Shown here: positions 33,794 through 41,044 of the stretch, one piece after another
How the letters are laid out: the number at the start of each line of letters is the position of its first letter
Position numbering within the stretch: position 1 is the first letter of the stretch
Origin: CAZOEL01 sp964578835
Lineage (GTDB): Bacteria > Desulfobacterota > Syntrophobacteria > Syntrophobacterales > Syntrophobacteraceae
Reading direction: 5' to 3'
Length of the DNA stretch: 53,430 nucleotides
Assembly: GCA_964578835.1 (NCBI GenBank)
Contig: CAZOEL010000047.1
Span: 1-53,430 of the forward strand
Program-made: the position numbers and the translations under genes
Notes under the pieces: generated by a model
The model's database searches: none
Seen by the model: the letters and a program-made list of their open reading frames with translations, nothing else
Told to the model about the DNA's origin: nothing

Positions 33794-35089
33794 CTATTCT
33801 TTCCCGATGTCGCTACGAAAATAAAGACCGTCAAAAGAGATCTTGCCCATCTCCCTGTAAGCAATCTCCCTTGCTTCAGAGAGGGTGGACCCCGAGCCCA
33901 CAATGCAGAGCACTCTGCCTCCGGTAGAGATCCATTGGCCGTTCTGATCGCGATCCGTTCCAGAGTGAAAGACCAACGCTCCGGAATCGATTCGATCCAG
34001 CCCTTGGATGGGAACGCCGATTTTATAGCGGTCGGGATATCCCTTGTACCACCCTTTTTTTCCTTTAGTAGGGCCGCTGGTAGCAATGAGGCAGAGCCGG
34101 TACATGGAGTCCCAGGCAGGAGCGATTTCTTTTAGCTTGCCCATCGTGATCGCTTCGCAAATATCCACCAGATCCGTTTCAAGACGAGGCAGAATCACCT
34201 GCGCTTCCGGATCGCCGAGGCGAATATTGATCTCGAGCACATAAGGCGTTACTGCCGATCCTTCCTCAACGAGCATCAACCCGAGGTACAACACGCCTCG
34301 GTAAAGAATGCCGTATTTTTCGCGCACGCCGTGAATCAGGGGCTCGGCAACTTCTGTCATGATTGTTTTGACAAGAGCTTCATTCAACCAGGGGTGAGGC
34401 GAATAGGACCCCATGCCTCCGGTATTCTTTCCCTCATCGTTGTCCCTGGCCCGCTTGTAATCCTGAGCGGCTACCATTGGCGCGATCGAATATCCGTCTG
34501 TAAAACAGAAAAACGAAAGCTCCCGCCCATAAAGCCGTTTTTCAATATCCACCCGCGCGCCGGCGTCTCCGAAAACGCGCTCTTCCATTATTTCGTGGAT
34601 GGCCTCTTCGGCGTCCTCGACTCCCTCGCAAACAAGAGACCCCTTCCCCGCCGCAAGCCCATCGGCTTTCACCACAACGGGGTAACCCACGCTGCGCACG
34701 TAATCTCTCGCCTTATCGGGCTCGGAGAACACTTCGAACTCCGGGACGGGAATTCCCAATTCCCGCAGCATCACCTTGGCGTCGCACTTACTGGATTCAA
34801 GTCGGCTGGCCTTCTGGTTCGGCCCTATGATGGCAAGGCCCCTGCTCTCGAAAAGATCTGCAATACCCGCAGAAAGAGGCTTTTCCGGCCCCACGAAGGT
34901 GAGGTCAATTTTTTCTTTTTCGGCAAAATCCGCCATCTCTTCGATGGTCTTTGCGTTGACGCAAGTGGCGGTCAGAGCGATCCCCGCATTGCCGTGAGCG
35001 ACAAAAACCTGCTTGACGCGCTTGCTTTGGGCAAACTTCCAGGCAATCGCATGGTCTCTTCCACCACTTCCAATGACGAGCACTTTCAT
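33794..35089 (-). CDS. purD: Phosphoribosylamine-glycine ligase PurD
   Basis: The 431-residue ATP-grasp enzyme makes glycinamide ribonucleotide. Features: N-terminal VLVIGSGGRDHAIAW, the FVGPEKPLSAGI loop, ATP-grasp YPVVVKADGLAAGKG, TGGMGSYSP, and ITPYVLEINIRLGDPEAQV-like metal site (LEINIRLGDPE), with the C-terminal mixing domain. It is 28 bp downstream of the IMP cyclohydrolase gene, within a purine operon. Confidence 0.96.
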   Translation of the reverse strand: MKVLVIGSGGRDHAIAWKFAQSKRVKQVFVAHGNAGIALTATCVNAKTIEEMADFAEKEKIDLTFVGPEKPLSAGIADLFESRGLAIIGPNQKASRLESSKCDAKVMLRELGIPVPEFEVFSEPDKARDYVRSVGYPVVVKADGLAAGKGSLVCEGVEDAEEAIHEIMEERVFGDAGARVDIEKRLYGRELSFFCFTDGYSIAPMVAAQDYKRARDNDEGKNTGGMGSYSPHPWLNEALVKTIMTEVAEPLIHGVREKYGILYRGVLYLGLMLVEEGSAVTPYVLEINIRLGDPEAQVILPRLETDLVDICEAITMGKLKEIAPAWDSMYRLCLIATSGPTKGKKGWYKGYPDRYKIGVPIQGLDRIDSGALVFHSGTDRDQNGQWISTGGRVLCIVGSGSTLSEAREIAYREMGKISFDGLYFRSDIGKE

Positions 35090-35117
35090 CTTATGAGATC
35101 CATCCCATCTACCATTT

Positions 35118-35717
35118 TCATTTTGAGGTTACGGTTTCCAGATAATCGCAGATATTGCCGTCGTAAGTATGAGTAAGGCAGAACGCCTTTCGGGCAAGCC
35201 CTAGGCTGGTCGTGCGAGAGACCTGACCATTCCGGCGCTTCATCTCTTCGAGGACCGCTGGGTAGTCGGAAGGATCGGTGACCACCGCCACAAAACGCGA
35301 ATTTTTCGCTGCGGCGCGAATGAGAGTAGGCCCGCCGATATCGATGTTCTCTATGGCTTCCTCCAATGTGCAGTCAGGGCGCGCAACGGTTTTTGCAAAT
35401 GCGTAGAGATTCACCACAACCATGTCGATGGGCTCAATCCCGTGCTCGGCCATTGTCTTCACATGGACCTCATTGTCACGAATGCCGAGAATGCCGCCAT
35501 GAATTTTAGGATGCAGAGTCTTCACCCTTCCGTCCAGCATTTCGGGAAATCCCGTATGGCTGGAAACCTCCGTGATTTCGACTCCATTGTCTCGGAGCAA
35601 CTTGGCGGTTCCTCCGGTTGACAAAAGATCGACCCCAAACTCCTTCAATCCTTTGGCAAATTCCACCAGGCCAGTCTTGTCGGTAACGCTCATCAAAGCG
35701 CGACGCACCGGGAACAT
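35118..35717 (-). CDS. purH: Stand-alone IMP cyclohydrolase (PurH N-terminal domain only)
   Basis: The 199-residue protein corresponds to the N-terminal MGS-like/IMP cyclohydrolase half of PurH: RRALMSVTDKTGLVEFAKGL, LLSTGGTAKLLRD, MLDGRVKTLHPKIHGGIL, VVVNLYAF and ENIDIGGPTLIRAAAKN. It ends with DYLETVTSK where PurH would go on to the AICAR formyltransferase domain (about 310 more residues); purD follows instead. The last step of IMP synthesis is therefore covered, and the formyl transfer must be done by another gene. Its length matches a whole domain and does not look like a truncation. GGAGGAG precedes ATG 35717. Confidence 0.92.
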   Translation of the reverse strand: MFPVRRALMSVTDKTGLVEFAKGLKEFGVDLLSTGGTAKLLRDNGVEITEVSSHTGFPEMLDGRVKTLHPKIHGGILGIRDNEVHVKTMAEHGIEPIDMVVVNLYAFAKTVARPDCTLEEAIENIDIGGPTLIRAAAKNSRFVAVVTDPSDYPAVLEEMKRRNGQVSRTTSLGLARKAFCLTHTYDGNICDYLETVTSK

Positions 35718-35804
35718 AGGTCTCTCCTCCTTAATTCCGCCACACATGTCAACTGATAAAGGCATTCGCCCATTGAAGATCGACAATTGCGTCGAACGGC
35801 CCGC

Positions 35805-36575
35805 TCAAGCCCCCAATCCTTTCCGATTTCCCCCCACCACTTTATCGAAAAGAGCTTCCGCGGCTTTCATCATCGGCGCATCTTCAGGCAGAGTGGTGGT
35901 CGGCTTGCCTTCAAAGTCGAACTCAGCAAGCATCGGATCCGCGGGCAATACGAAAATCCGGTATTCCCCAAAAGTCTTGCGGACATCGTCCGGCCAGGAA
36001 GCCGGCTCTTTCTCAGTCTGGTTGACCACCAGGATCATGTCCTCCACCCGGATGGGCAGACCTCGGACCAGCTCCGCGATGCGGCACGCAGCCGTCAATC
36101 CCCGCCGACTCGGGTCCGAAACAAGAATGAGCAGATCGATATCCTTCTGGGTGAGGCGGCTGAAATGCTCCATGCCCGCTTCATTGTCAATGACAAGGTA
36201 CTCATAGTTCTTTATCAGGGTATCTATCAGGCTGCTCAACAGATTGTTGGCCGCGCAATAGCAGCCCGGCCCCTCCGGCTGCCCCATGGCGACAAGATCG
36301 AAGCCTGCGCCCTCGACAAGAGACTCCTCGACCTTCATCTGCATGTATACGTCTTTGGTCATTCCAGTCGGAACTTCCGTCTTCATCATCTCGCGGGCAT
36401 TGGACAAAGTTTCATCCAGAGATACGCCCAGAACATCGTTGAGATTGGAGTTGGAATCGGCATCTATGGCAAGCACCGGCTTCATGCCGTGATTGATCAT
36501 ATAGCGAATGAGAAGCCCCGCGATGGTTGTCTTTCCCGTACCGCCCTTTCCGCCAAGCGCAATAGTGTAACCCAC
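35805..36575 (-). CDS. cooC: CooC-type ATPase for CO dehydrogenase nickel insertion
   Basis: The 256-residue deviant Walker ATPase of the MinD/ParA superfamily has GKGGTGKTT, an ADSNSNLN segment near residue 40, the GPGCYCAANN motif with the CxC pair of CooC that binds metal, and the VIDNEAGMEHFSR stretch. CooC or AcsF inserts nickel into CO dehydrogenase or CODH/ACS. It points to a CODH somewhere else in the genome, probably in the Wood-Ljungdahl pathway. The start is GTG with GGGAGG upstream. Confidence 0.92.
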   Translation of the reverse strand: MGYTIALGGKGGTGKTTIAGLLIRYMINHGMKPVLAIDADSNSNLNDVLGVSLDETLSNAREMMKTEVPTGMTKDVYMQMKVEESLVEGAGFDLVAMGQPEGPGCYCAANNLLSSLIDTLIKNYEYLVIDNEAGMEHFSRLTQKDIDLLILVSDPSRRGLTAACRIAELVRGLPIRVEDMILVVNQTEKEPASWPDDVRKTFGEYRIFVLPADPMLAEFDFEGKPTTTLPEDAPMMKAAEALFDKVVGGNRKGLGA

Positions 36576-36626
36576 TGAGTTATCCTCCCTAGAATGAATA
36601 AAATAAAGGAATTTGACCTGTACCGG

Positions 36627-37049
36627 CTATCCGCGTTTCAGCACATACAACCAGAGAGCTGCGCACAGGCCCCATACGGCATTGTAAAAACAAACAAAAA
36701 CAGGCGTCAGCTTGCCGAGCGAAATTCCGAGCATGCCCTTCCCCTGTACGAAGGGGAAGATGTAGAAAAGCTGAAAGATAGTGGGGAAGAAGCTGAAAAA
36801 GATGCCGCGGCTAAAAACACTGATCCAAAAACCTTTCTTCCAAAGGGGCATCGCAAAGCCAAGCCCCCACAGTCCTCCCCAAACCAGCCGCGGATAAAGG
36901 TAGGCGGCGGTCAGGCTTGGAGCAATGGTTACTCCGAATTTTTGAGGCATGCCTTCGAAGCCGAGATACCAAACCATCAGGGAATTCACCAATCCCCCAA
37001 AACAGCCGGCGGCAAAGCACACACTCATTTGTCGAAGAAAAACATCCAC
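36627..37049 (-). CDS. Small integral membrane protein
   Basis: The protein of about 140 residues (from GTG 37049; the open frame extends to TTG 37106) has four hydrophobic segments: FAAGCFGGLVNSLMVWYLGF, YLYPRLVWGGLWGLGFAMPL, VFSRGIFFSFFPTIFQLFYI and VFVCFYNAVWGLCAALWLYV. The Gly-rich pattern suggests close helix packing. The start is uncertain. It lies 51 bp upstream of the cooC start on the same strand. I recognise the pattern of a conserved small membrane protein but no function. Confidence 0.65.
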   Translation of the reverse strand: MDVFLRQMSVCFAAGCFGGLVNSLMVWYLGFEGMPQKFGVTIAPSLTAAYLYPRLVWGGLWGLGFAMPLWKKGFWISVFSRGIFFSFFPTIFQLFYIFPFVQGKGMLGISLGKLTPVFVCFYNAVWGLCAALWLYVLKRG

Positions 37050-37159
37050 GATTCCAGCTCGTTGAACTTCGATAGAAGGCAGCCCGCAAGCGACCCCATA
37101 AGCCAAAGCACTTGATGAACAATAATTTCTAACCTACTGTCCATCATCTGAAAAGTGGA

Positions 37160-37188
37160 TTGATAACATAAAATGAAAGTTTTATAAA
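37160..37188 (+). promoter_or_regulatory. Promoter of aroE-aroA
   Basis: TTGATA (37160-37165), a 17-bp spacer and TATAAA (37183-37188), about 60 bp before the aroE start. Confidence 0.65.
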
Positions 37189-37248
37189 GGCGTGTAAGCG
37201 CGCTCCGAATCGGGGCGTTTCTCAAAAGATACCCATGGAGCAAGCAAA

Positions 37249-38088
37249 ATGATTCGCCCTGTGCAAAAGGATCTGTTTGCCGTGATCGGAAATCCGGTGA
37301 GCCACAGTTTGAGTCCGATCATGATGAACGCCGTATTCGAAAGCCTCCATATTCCCGCTGTCTATCTCGCCCTCCAGGCCGATGAGCCGGCAGCCGATCT
37401 TGAAATGCTCTCAAAGATGGGATTTCGCGGATTGAGCGTGACTCTGCCCCACAAGGAAGAAGCGTACCGGCTGGCGCAGAAGGTTGACGAGACAGCGCAG
37501 GCCATAGGAGCGGTCAACACCTTGCGCAAGAGTGAAAACGGGTGGGAGGGTCGGAACACCGACTGCATCGGCGCGACGCGCGCCCTGCGCTCTGTTGCGG
37601 AGCTTCAGAACAAGCGCGCGCTTGTGATCGGAGCCGGTGGAGTAGCGAGGGCGGTAGTATACGGGCTCAAGCTCGAGGGCGCCTCCGTAACCGTCTCCAA
37701 CCGAAGCATGGGACGCGGCGAATCCCTGGCCGTAGCCTTTGAATGCGATTTTTTACCGCTTTCCAGGCTGCGCGAGGGTAAAAGCGATTCATTTGATATT
37801 GCAGTGCAATGCACCTCTGTCGGGCTCGGGGGCGGAGATGCGTCTACCCTTGCGCCGGACTCTTTCTTCCATCCTGAAATGGTGGCAATGGACACGGTAT
37901 ATAAGCCCCTCTGGACGCCCTTCCTTCTTGCCGCGCGCCGCATGGGCTGCAAGGTCATTGACGGTCTGGAGATGCTTCTCTATCAGGGGGCAGCTCAGTT
38001 GGAGTGGTGGCTGGAGAGAGATATCCCGGAGGAAAACGGCGTTGCAATTATGCGTAAGGCCCTCAGAGGAGCAATTGCTCATGAATAA
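37249..38088 (+). CDS. aroE: Shikimate dehydrogenase AroE
   Basis: The 279-residue NADP-dependent enzyme reduces 3-dehydroshikimate to shikimate. Features: GNPVSHSLSPIMMNA at the N-terminus (substrate binding), LSVTLPHKEEAY with the catalytic Lys, GRNTDCIGA with the catalytic Asp, and VIGAGGVARAVVYGL for the cofactor. GGAG precedes ATG 37249. It overlaps aroA by 8 bp, forming an aromatic amino acid unit. Confidence 0.95.
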   Translation: MIRPVQKDLFAVIGNPVSHSLSPIMMNAVFESLHIPAVYLALQADEPAADLEMLSKMGFRGLSVTLPHKEEAYRLAQKVDETAQAIGAVNTLRKSENGWEGRNTDCIGATRALRSVAELQNKRALVIGAGGVARAVVYGLKLEGASVTVSNRSMGRGESLAVAFECDFLPLSRLREGKSDSFDIAVQCTSVGLGGGDASTLAPDSFFHPEMVAMDTVYKPLWTPFLLAARRMGCKVIDGLEMLLYQGAAQLEWWLERDIPEENGVAIMRKALRGAIAHE

Positions 38089-39370
38089 GATCATCACAAA
38101 AATGAAGTCGGGAGAAAGAATAAACGCCAGGGTCCGCTTGCCCGGCTCCAAGTCCATCACCCATAGGGCGCTCCTCATGGCCGCTCTGGCCGAAGGCAAA
38201 AGCGAGATCAGGAATCCTCTTGCATCCGAAGACACCCTCCTGACCGCCGCCGCCCTCCAGCATTTGGGGGTCAAAATCGAATGGAAAGAGGATAGGATTC
38301 TGGTTATCCCTCCCCCAAAGCGATGGACGCAGCCAAAGGAGCCCATCTTCCTCAAGAACAGCGGCACCAGCATGCGTTTACTGCCTGCGCTCGCCGCCAC
38401 GGGATCGGGACGCTTCATTTTCGATGGGAGCCCTCGCCTTCGGGAGCGCCCTATCGGACCGGTTGCAGAAGCTTTGGGCAAGCTCGGCGTCGTCCACAAT
38501 TATCTCGGAAGCTCCGGATTCCCTCCGTTGGAGATCGTTAGCAGCGGCCTCAGGGGTGGAAACGTCCGTGTGGATGCCCGAAAAAGCAGCCAGTTTCTTT
38601 CTGCGCTCTTGATCGCAGCGCCCTGCGCAGCAGGCGAAATGACGGTTGGATGGCTCGATCCGGTGGCCTCATTCCCCTATGTCGAGCTCACCCTATCGAT
38701 GATGACCGAGCTCGGCATCGAACTGCGCCGAACCGCCCCCGATCGGGTCGTCGTCCCTGCCCCGCAAGCTTATGAGCCTCTTCATTACACTGTCGAAGGG
38801 GATTGCTCCTCCGCCTCCTATTTTTGGGCGGCGGCGGCGATGACCGGAGGAGAAGTTTACACCTATCCCGTTTCTCAAGGAAGCCATCAGGGAGATTGCA
38901 GGCTCCTGGATGTAATGAAGGAGATGGGATGCGGCGTACAGTGGGAAGAAAACGGGGTGCGCGTCATCGGAGGCGGGCGATTAGAGCCGGTCGACCTGGA
39001 CATGAACACCATTCCTGACATGGTTCCCACAATGTCCGTGCTGGCGGCCTTCGCCTCGGGCAGATCTCACATCCGCAATGTCGCTCACCTCCGGGTCAAA
39101 GAATCAGACAGGCTCCATGCGGTTGCAAGTGAGCTTTCGAAATTCGGCGTTCCCGTTGAAGAACTCCCCGACGGTCTCATTATTGACGGCGGAAGCATCC
39201 AGTCGCCGGAAAGCGCCATAGAAGTTTATGACGATCACCGCATTGCGATGGCCTTTTCGCTCATGGGGCTGTGCGTTGACGGAGTTGAGATCAAGAATCC
39301 GGAAGCTGTGGCAAAATCATTTCCGTCTTATTGGGATGCGCTGGAGAGTTTGCTTCGCCAAAGCGCGTGA
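38081..39370 (+). CDS. aroA: 5-enolpyruvylshikimate-3-phosphate synthase AroA
   Basis: The 429-residue EPSP synthase transfers enolpyruvyl to shikimate-3-phosphate. Motifs are complete: LPGSKSITHRALLMAALA, KNSGTSMRLLPALAA (in place of LGNAGTAMR), LRERPIGPVAEAL, the KESDRLHAV helix and DDHRIAMAFSLMG. The NSGTSMR form and the SGxSxR-like pattern fit class II (glyphosate-tolerant) enzymes better than class I; that class call is tentative. The start is ATG 38081 inside the end of aroE. Confidence 0.94.
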   Translation: MNKIITKMKSGERINARVRLPGSKSITHRALLMAALAEGKSEIRNPLASEDTLLTAAALQHLGVKIEWKEDRILVIPPPKRWTQPKEPIFLKNSGTSMRLLPALAATGSGRFIFDGSPRLRERPIGPVAEALGKLGVVHNYLGSSGFPPLEIVSSGLRGGNVRVDARKSSQFLSALLIAAPCAAGEMTVGWLDPVASFPYVELTLSMMTELGIELRRTAPDRVVVPAPQAYEPLHYTVEGDCSSASYFWAAAAMTGGEVYTYPVSQGSHQGDCRLLDVMKEMGCGVQWEENGVRVIGGGRLEPVDLDMNTIPDMVPTMSVLAAFASGRSHIRNVAHLRVKESDRLHAVASELSKFGVPVEELPDGLIIDGGSIQSPESAIEVYDDHRIAMAFSLMGLCVDGVEIKNPEAVAKSFPSYWDALESLLRQSA

Positions 39371-39442
39371 GCCCGGCAGCAGGATTTCTTCGCTCGGCTG
39401 CTTGGAGCCTAGTTTACCCTTGAAATCTGTTCCGGCAGGGGC

Positions 39443-39503
39443 CGTTTTCCGGGAGGGATGCTTCAGCTGTCTGTTTCAGCCTCAGCATCCCTCCCGGAAA
39501 ACG
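39443..39503. repeat. Perfect 20-bp-arm palindrome after aroA
   Basis: Positions 39443-39462 and 39484-39503 are exact inverted copies (arm contains TTTTCCGGGAGGGATGCT), with a 21-nt loop. It lies 72 bp after the aroA stop, before the convergent gene ending at 39710. It has a different sequence from the palindrome at 24065 but the same geometry. The rest of the 339-bp gap has a 7-bp hairpin (39532-39538 with 39553-39559) and a tiny open frame. Confidence 0.7.
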
Positions 39504-39549
39504 TTGCTACGGAGAGGTAGGCTTGCAGGGCGCCGGGATCACGGGAGGA

Positions 39550-39624
39550 ATGTCCCGGCTCCGAATGAGGAGGATCGATATGTGTTCTGGTTGTAGAATC
39601 TACGACAAACAAAGAAGGATTTAA
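39550..39624 (+). CDS. Possible tiny ORF with CxxC motif
   Basis: ATG 39550 opens a 24-codon frame; an in-frame ATG at 39580 has a perfect AGGAGG 6 nt upstream and would give only 14 residues starting MCSGCRIYDKQ. The first ATG and its own GGGAGG lie in the loop of the hairpin 39532-39559. It might be a small protein or a leader, or chance. There is no downstream gene on this strand until 41045. Confidence 0.2.
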   Translation: MSRLRMRRIDMCSGCRIYDKQRRI

Positions 39625-39709
39625 ATAAGGTCTTCACTGTATTTTAGAATGGAAAGCACAGTATATGCCTACCCGCGGGGTTATCTCGGCTCAGGTTTCT
39701 TCCCATTTT

Positions 39710-40318
39710 TCACCTCTTGTCGCGGAGCAAATCTATTCGGGAAAAAACATCCTCTTTGATCGCCTTCAACAACTGCTCAGCATGATCCCGCTTTTTATCG
39801 AGCTTTTCCGCATAAAGAGCTTTTTCCGCCTCATCGCTCATCATGGCCAAATTGGTCCTCGCGATGTAAGAGACGCCGGAGCAGGCGCCGGAAAGGAGCG
39901 CACTGGCCGCCAGAAGGTCTGAAAGTAGATGCTTCCCGCAACGACCGGCCGATTTTCTGCAGAGATCCAGCGCGCTAACGCCGTGATCGAGAATGCTGAG
40001 AGGACACTCGATAGCTTCCCTCAATGCGGTCGCCTCCTCCTGAGGATCGGAGGAGCGGGCTCTTGCCCCGGCAAGTTTGAGATAGGCCCTCCCGTCTTCT
40101 ACCTGGAGACTCCTCAGAGCTTCGTTCGACTTGCGAGCAGCTGCAAGGAGCCCCTCCCAATAGGATTCTTCTGAAGATTTACCGGCATGTCGATTCAATT
40201 CCAGGCGCACGATCTTCTCCAATAGAGCGATCCCGACACGCGCTCCGAAGGCTGCCGCTGCGCCGCCTCCCGGATTTGGCGTAGGCTTGGACAGAGAGTC
40301 GAGGAAAGAATCATCCAT
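39710..40318 (-). CDS. Cyclodeaminase/cyclohydrolase family protein (FTCD-C/FchA type)
   Basis: The 202-residue helical protein has the family signature near its N-terminus: SKPTPNPGGGAAAAFGARVG, followed by helices typical of formimidoyl-THF cyclodeaminase and of FchA methenyl-THF cyclohydrolase. With CooC nearby in the genome a one-carbon role (methenyl-THF cyclohydrolase of the acetyl-CoA pathway) is attractive, but the sequence cannot separate the two reactions. The start ATG 40318, with GGGAG 7 nt upstream, overlaps the regulator gene by 8 bp; the open frame upstream belongs to that gene's antisense frame. Confidence 0.82.
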   Translation of the reverse strand: MDDSFLDSLSKPTPNPGGGAAAAFGARVGIALLEKIVRLELNRHAGKSSEESYWEGLLAAARKSNEALRSLQVEDGRAYLKLAGARARSSDPQEEATALREAIECPLSILDHGVSALDLCRKSAGRCGKHLLSDLLAASALLSGACSGVSYIARTNLAMMSDEAEKALYAEKLDKKRDHAEQLLKAIKEDVFSRIDLLRDKR

Positions 40319-40625
40319 CAGCTTCTCCCTGCGATCGATGGATGCGAAATCGTGGTTCTTCGAGGTGTCCGCCCTTGCAGCGAGGGCACCTGCCGGGGCG
40401 CTTGAGCCGTTTGCGCTCATCGAACATATAGCCGCACGTCCGACAGGCAAAGGGAAGCAAAAGCAGCTTCCCGTGCTGGCTTGCAAGAGAGCGGACGATA
40501 TTGGGCAAATGCTCGTAGACTTCCCTTTCACGGATTCCCAGGATCTGGGAAATCTCCGTCGCGCTCATATCTCTTTCGCTCAACAAGGAAATAATCTGCT
40601 GTCTAACGGTCTGAATGCGCTCCAC
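40311..40625 (-). CDS. HTH transcriptional regulator fused to a zinc ribbon
   Basis: The 104-residue protein has an N-terminal winged-helix-like motif (SATEISQILGIREREVYEHL, about residues 21-40) and a C-terminal zinc ribbon with CRTCGY and CPRCKG pairs (about 61-84). It resembles the predicted HTH-zinc-ribbon regulators grouped as COG3357. It overlaps the cyclohydrolase-type gene by 8 bp and probably regulates that pair. Confidence 0.82.
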   Translation of the reverse strand: MERIQTVRQQIISLLSERDMSATEISQILGIREREVYEHLPNIVRSLASQHGKLLLLPFACRTCGYMFDERKRLKRPGRCPRCKGGHLEEPRFRIHRSQGEADG

Positions 40626-41044
40626 TACGATTTCCCCTATCTAATTGGACCTCAATGGGGACAACCTTTTCCATCTTCTGCATCACGCTTGGAAGCTAGT
40701 CAGGCTCGGTTTGATAATCAAGAAGCAAGACCTTTGAAAAAAATCGGATTTTTTGTTGTGCGTTTTCCTTTTTCTGGCTACATAATGGCTTTTGAAAACA
40801 GATATCAATCGGAACTGTCCACACTCGATTCCGACCGACCAGGAGTCAAATGGAGCTCCAGCGTCGGGGACTTTCAGGCGAGCGTCTTTGCCCATGGAAA
40901 GCGCGAATGAGCAGCAGCGCCCTAATGCTGGGAAGAAGCCTGATTTGTGAGCCCGCTCATTTGCGATTACTGTTTCCTTTACTGGATTCGCGATGATTTG
41001 TCATCAGAGAAGAAAGCCTTCATTTTCCACAACCGAGAGGCGAT
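40626..41044. other. 419-bp divergent intergenic region upstream of the polysaccharide cluster
   Basis: No credible gene. A weak plus-strand promoter TTGTGC (40756-40761), 17 bp, TACATA (40779-40784) is possible. An 11-bp inverted repeat with one mismatch (40902-40912 with 40955-40965) encloses a small CAGC/GCTG hairpin and could be leader structure. I did not find a second c-di-GMP riboswitch here. Confidence 0.4.

Noticed and set aside
35787..36578. Open frame of 263 codons on the plus strand
   Set aside because: Exactly antisense to cooC and without protein-like features.
40626..41044. Second c-di-GMP riboswitch before the polysaccharide cluster
   Set aside because: The GGCAAACC and GACGCAAAGC motifs are absent on both strands in this gap.
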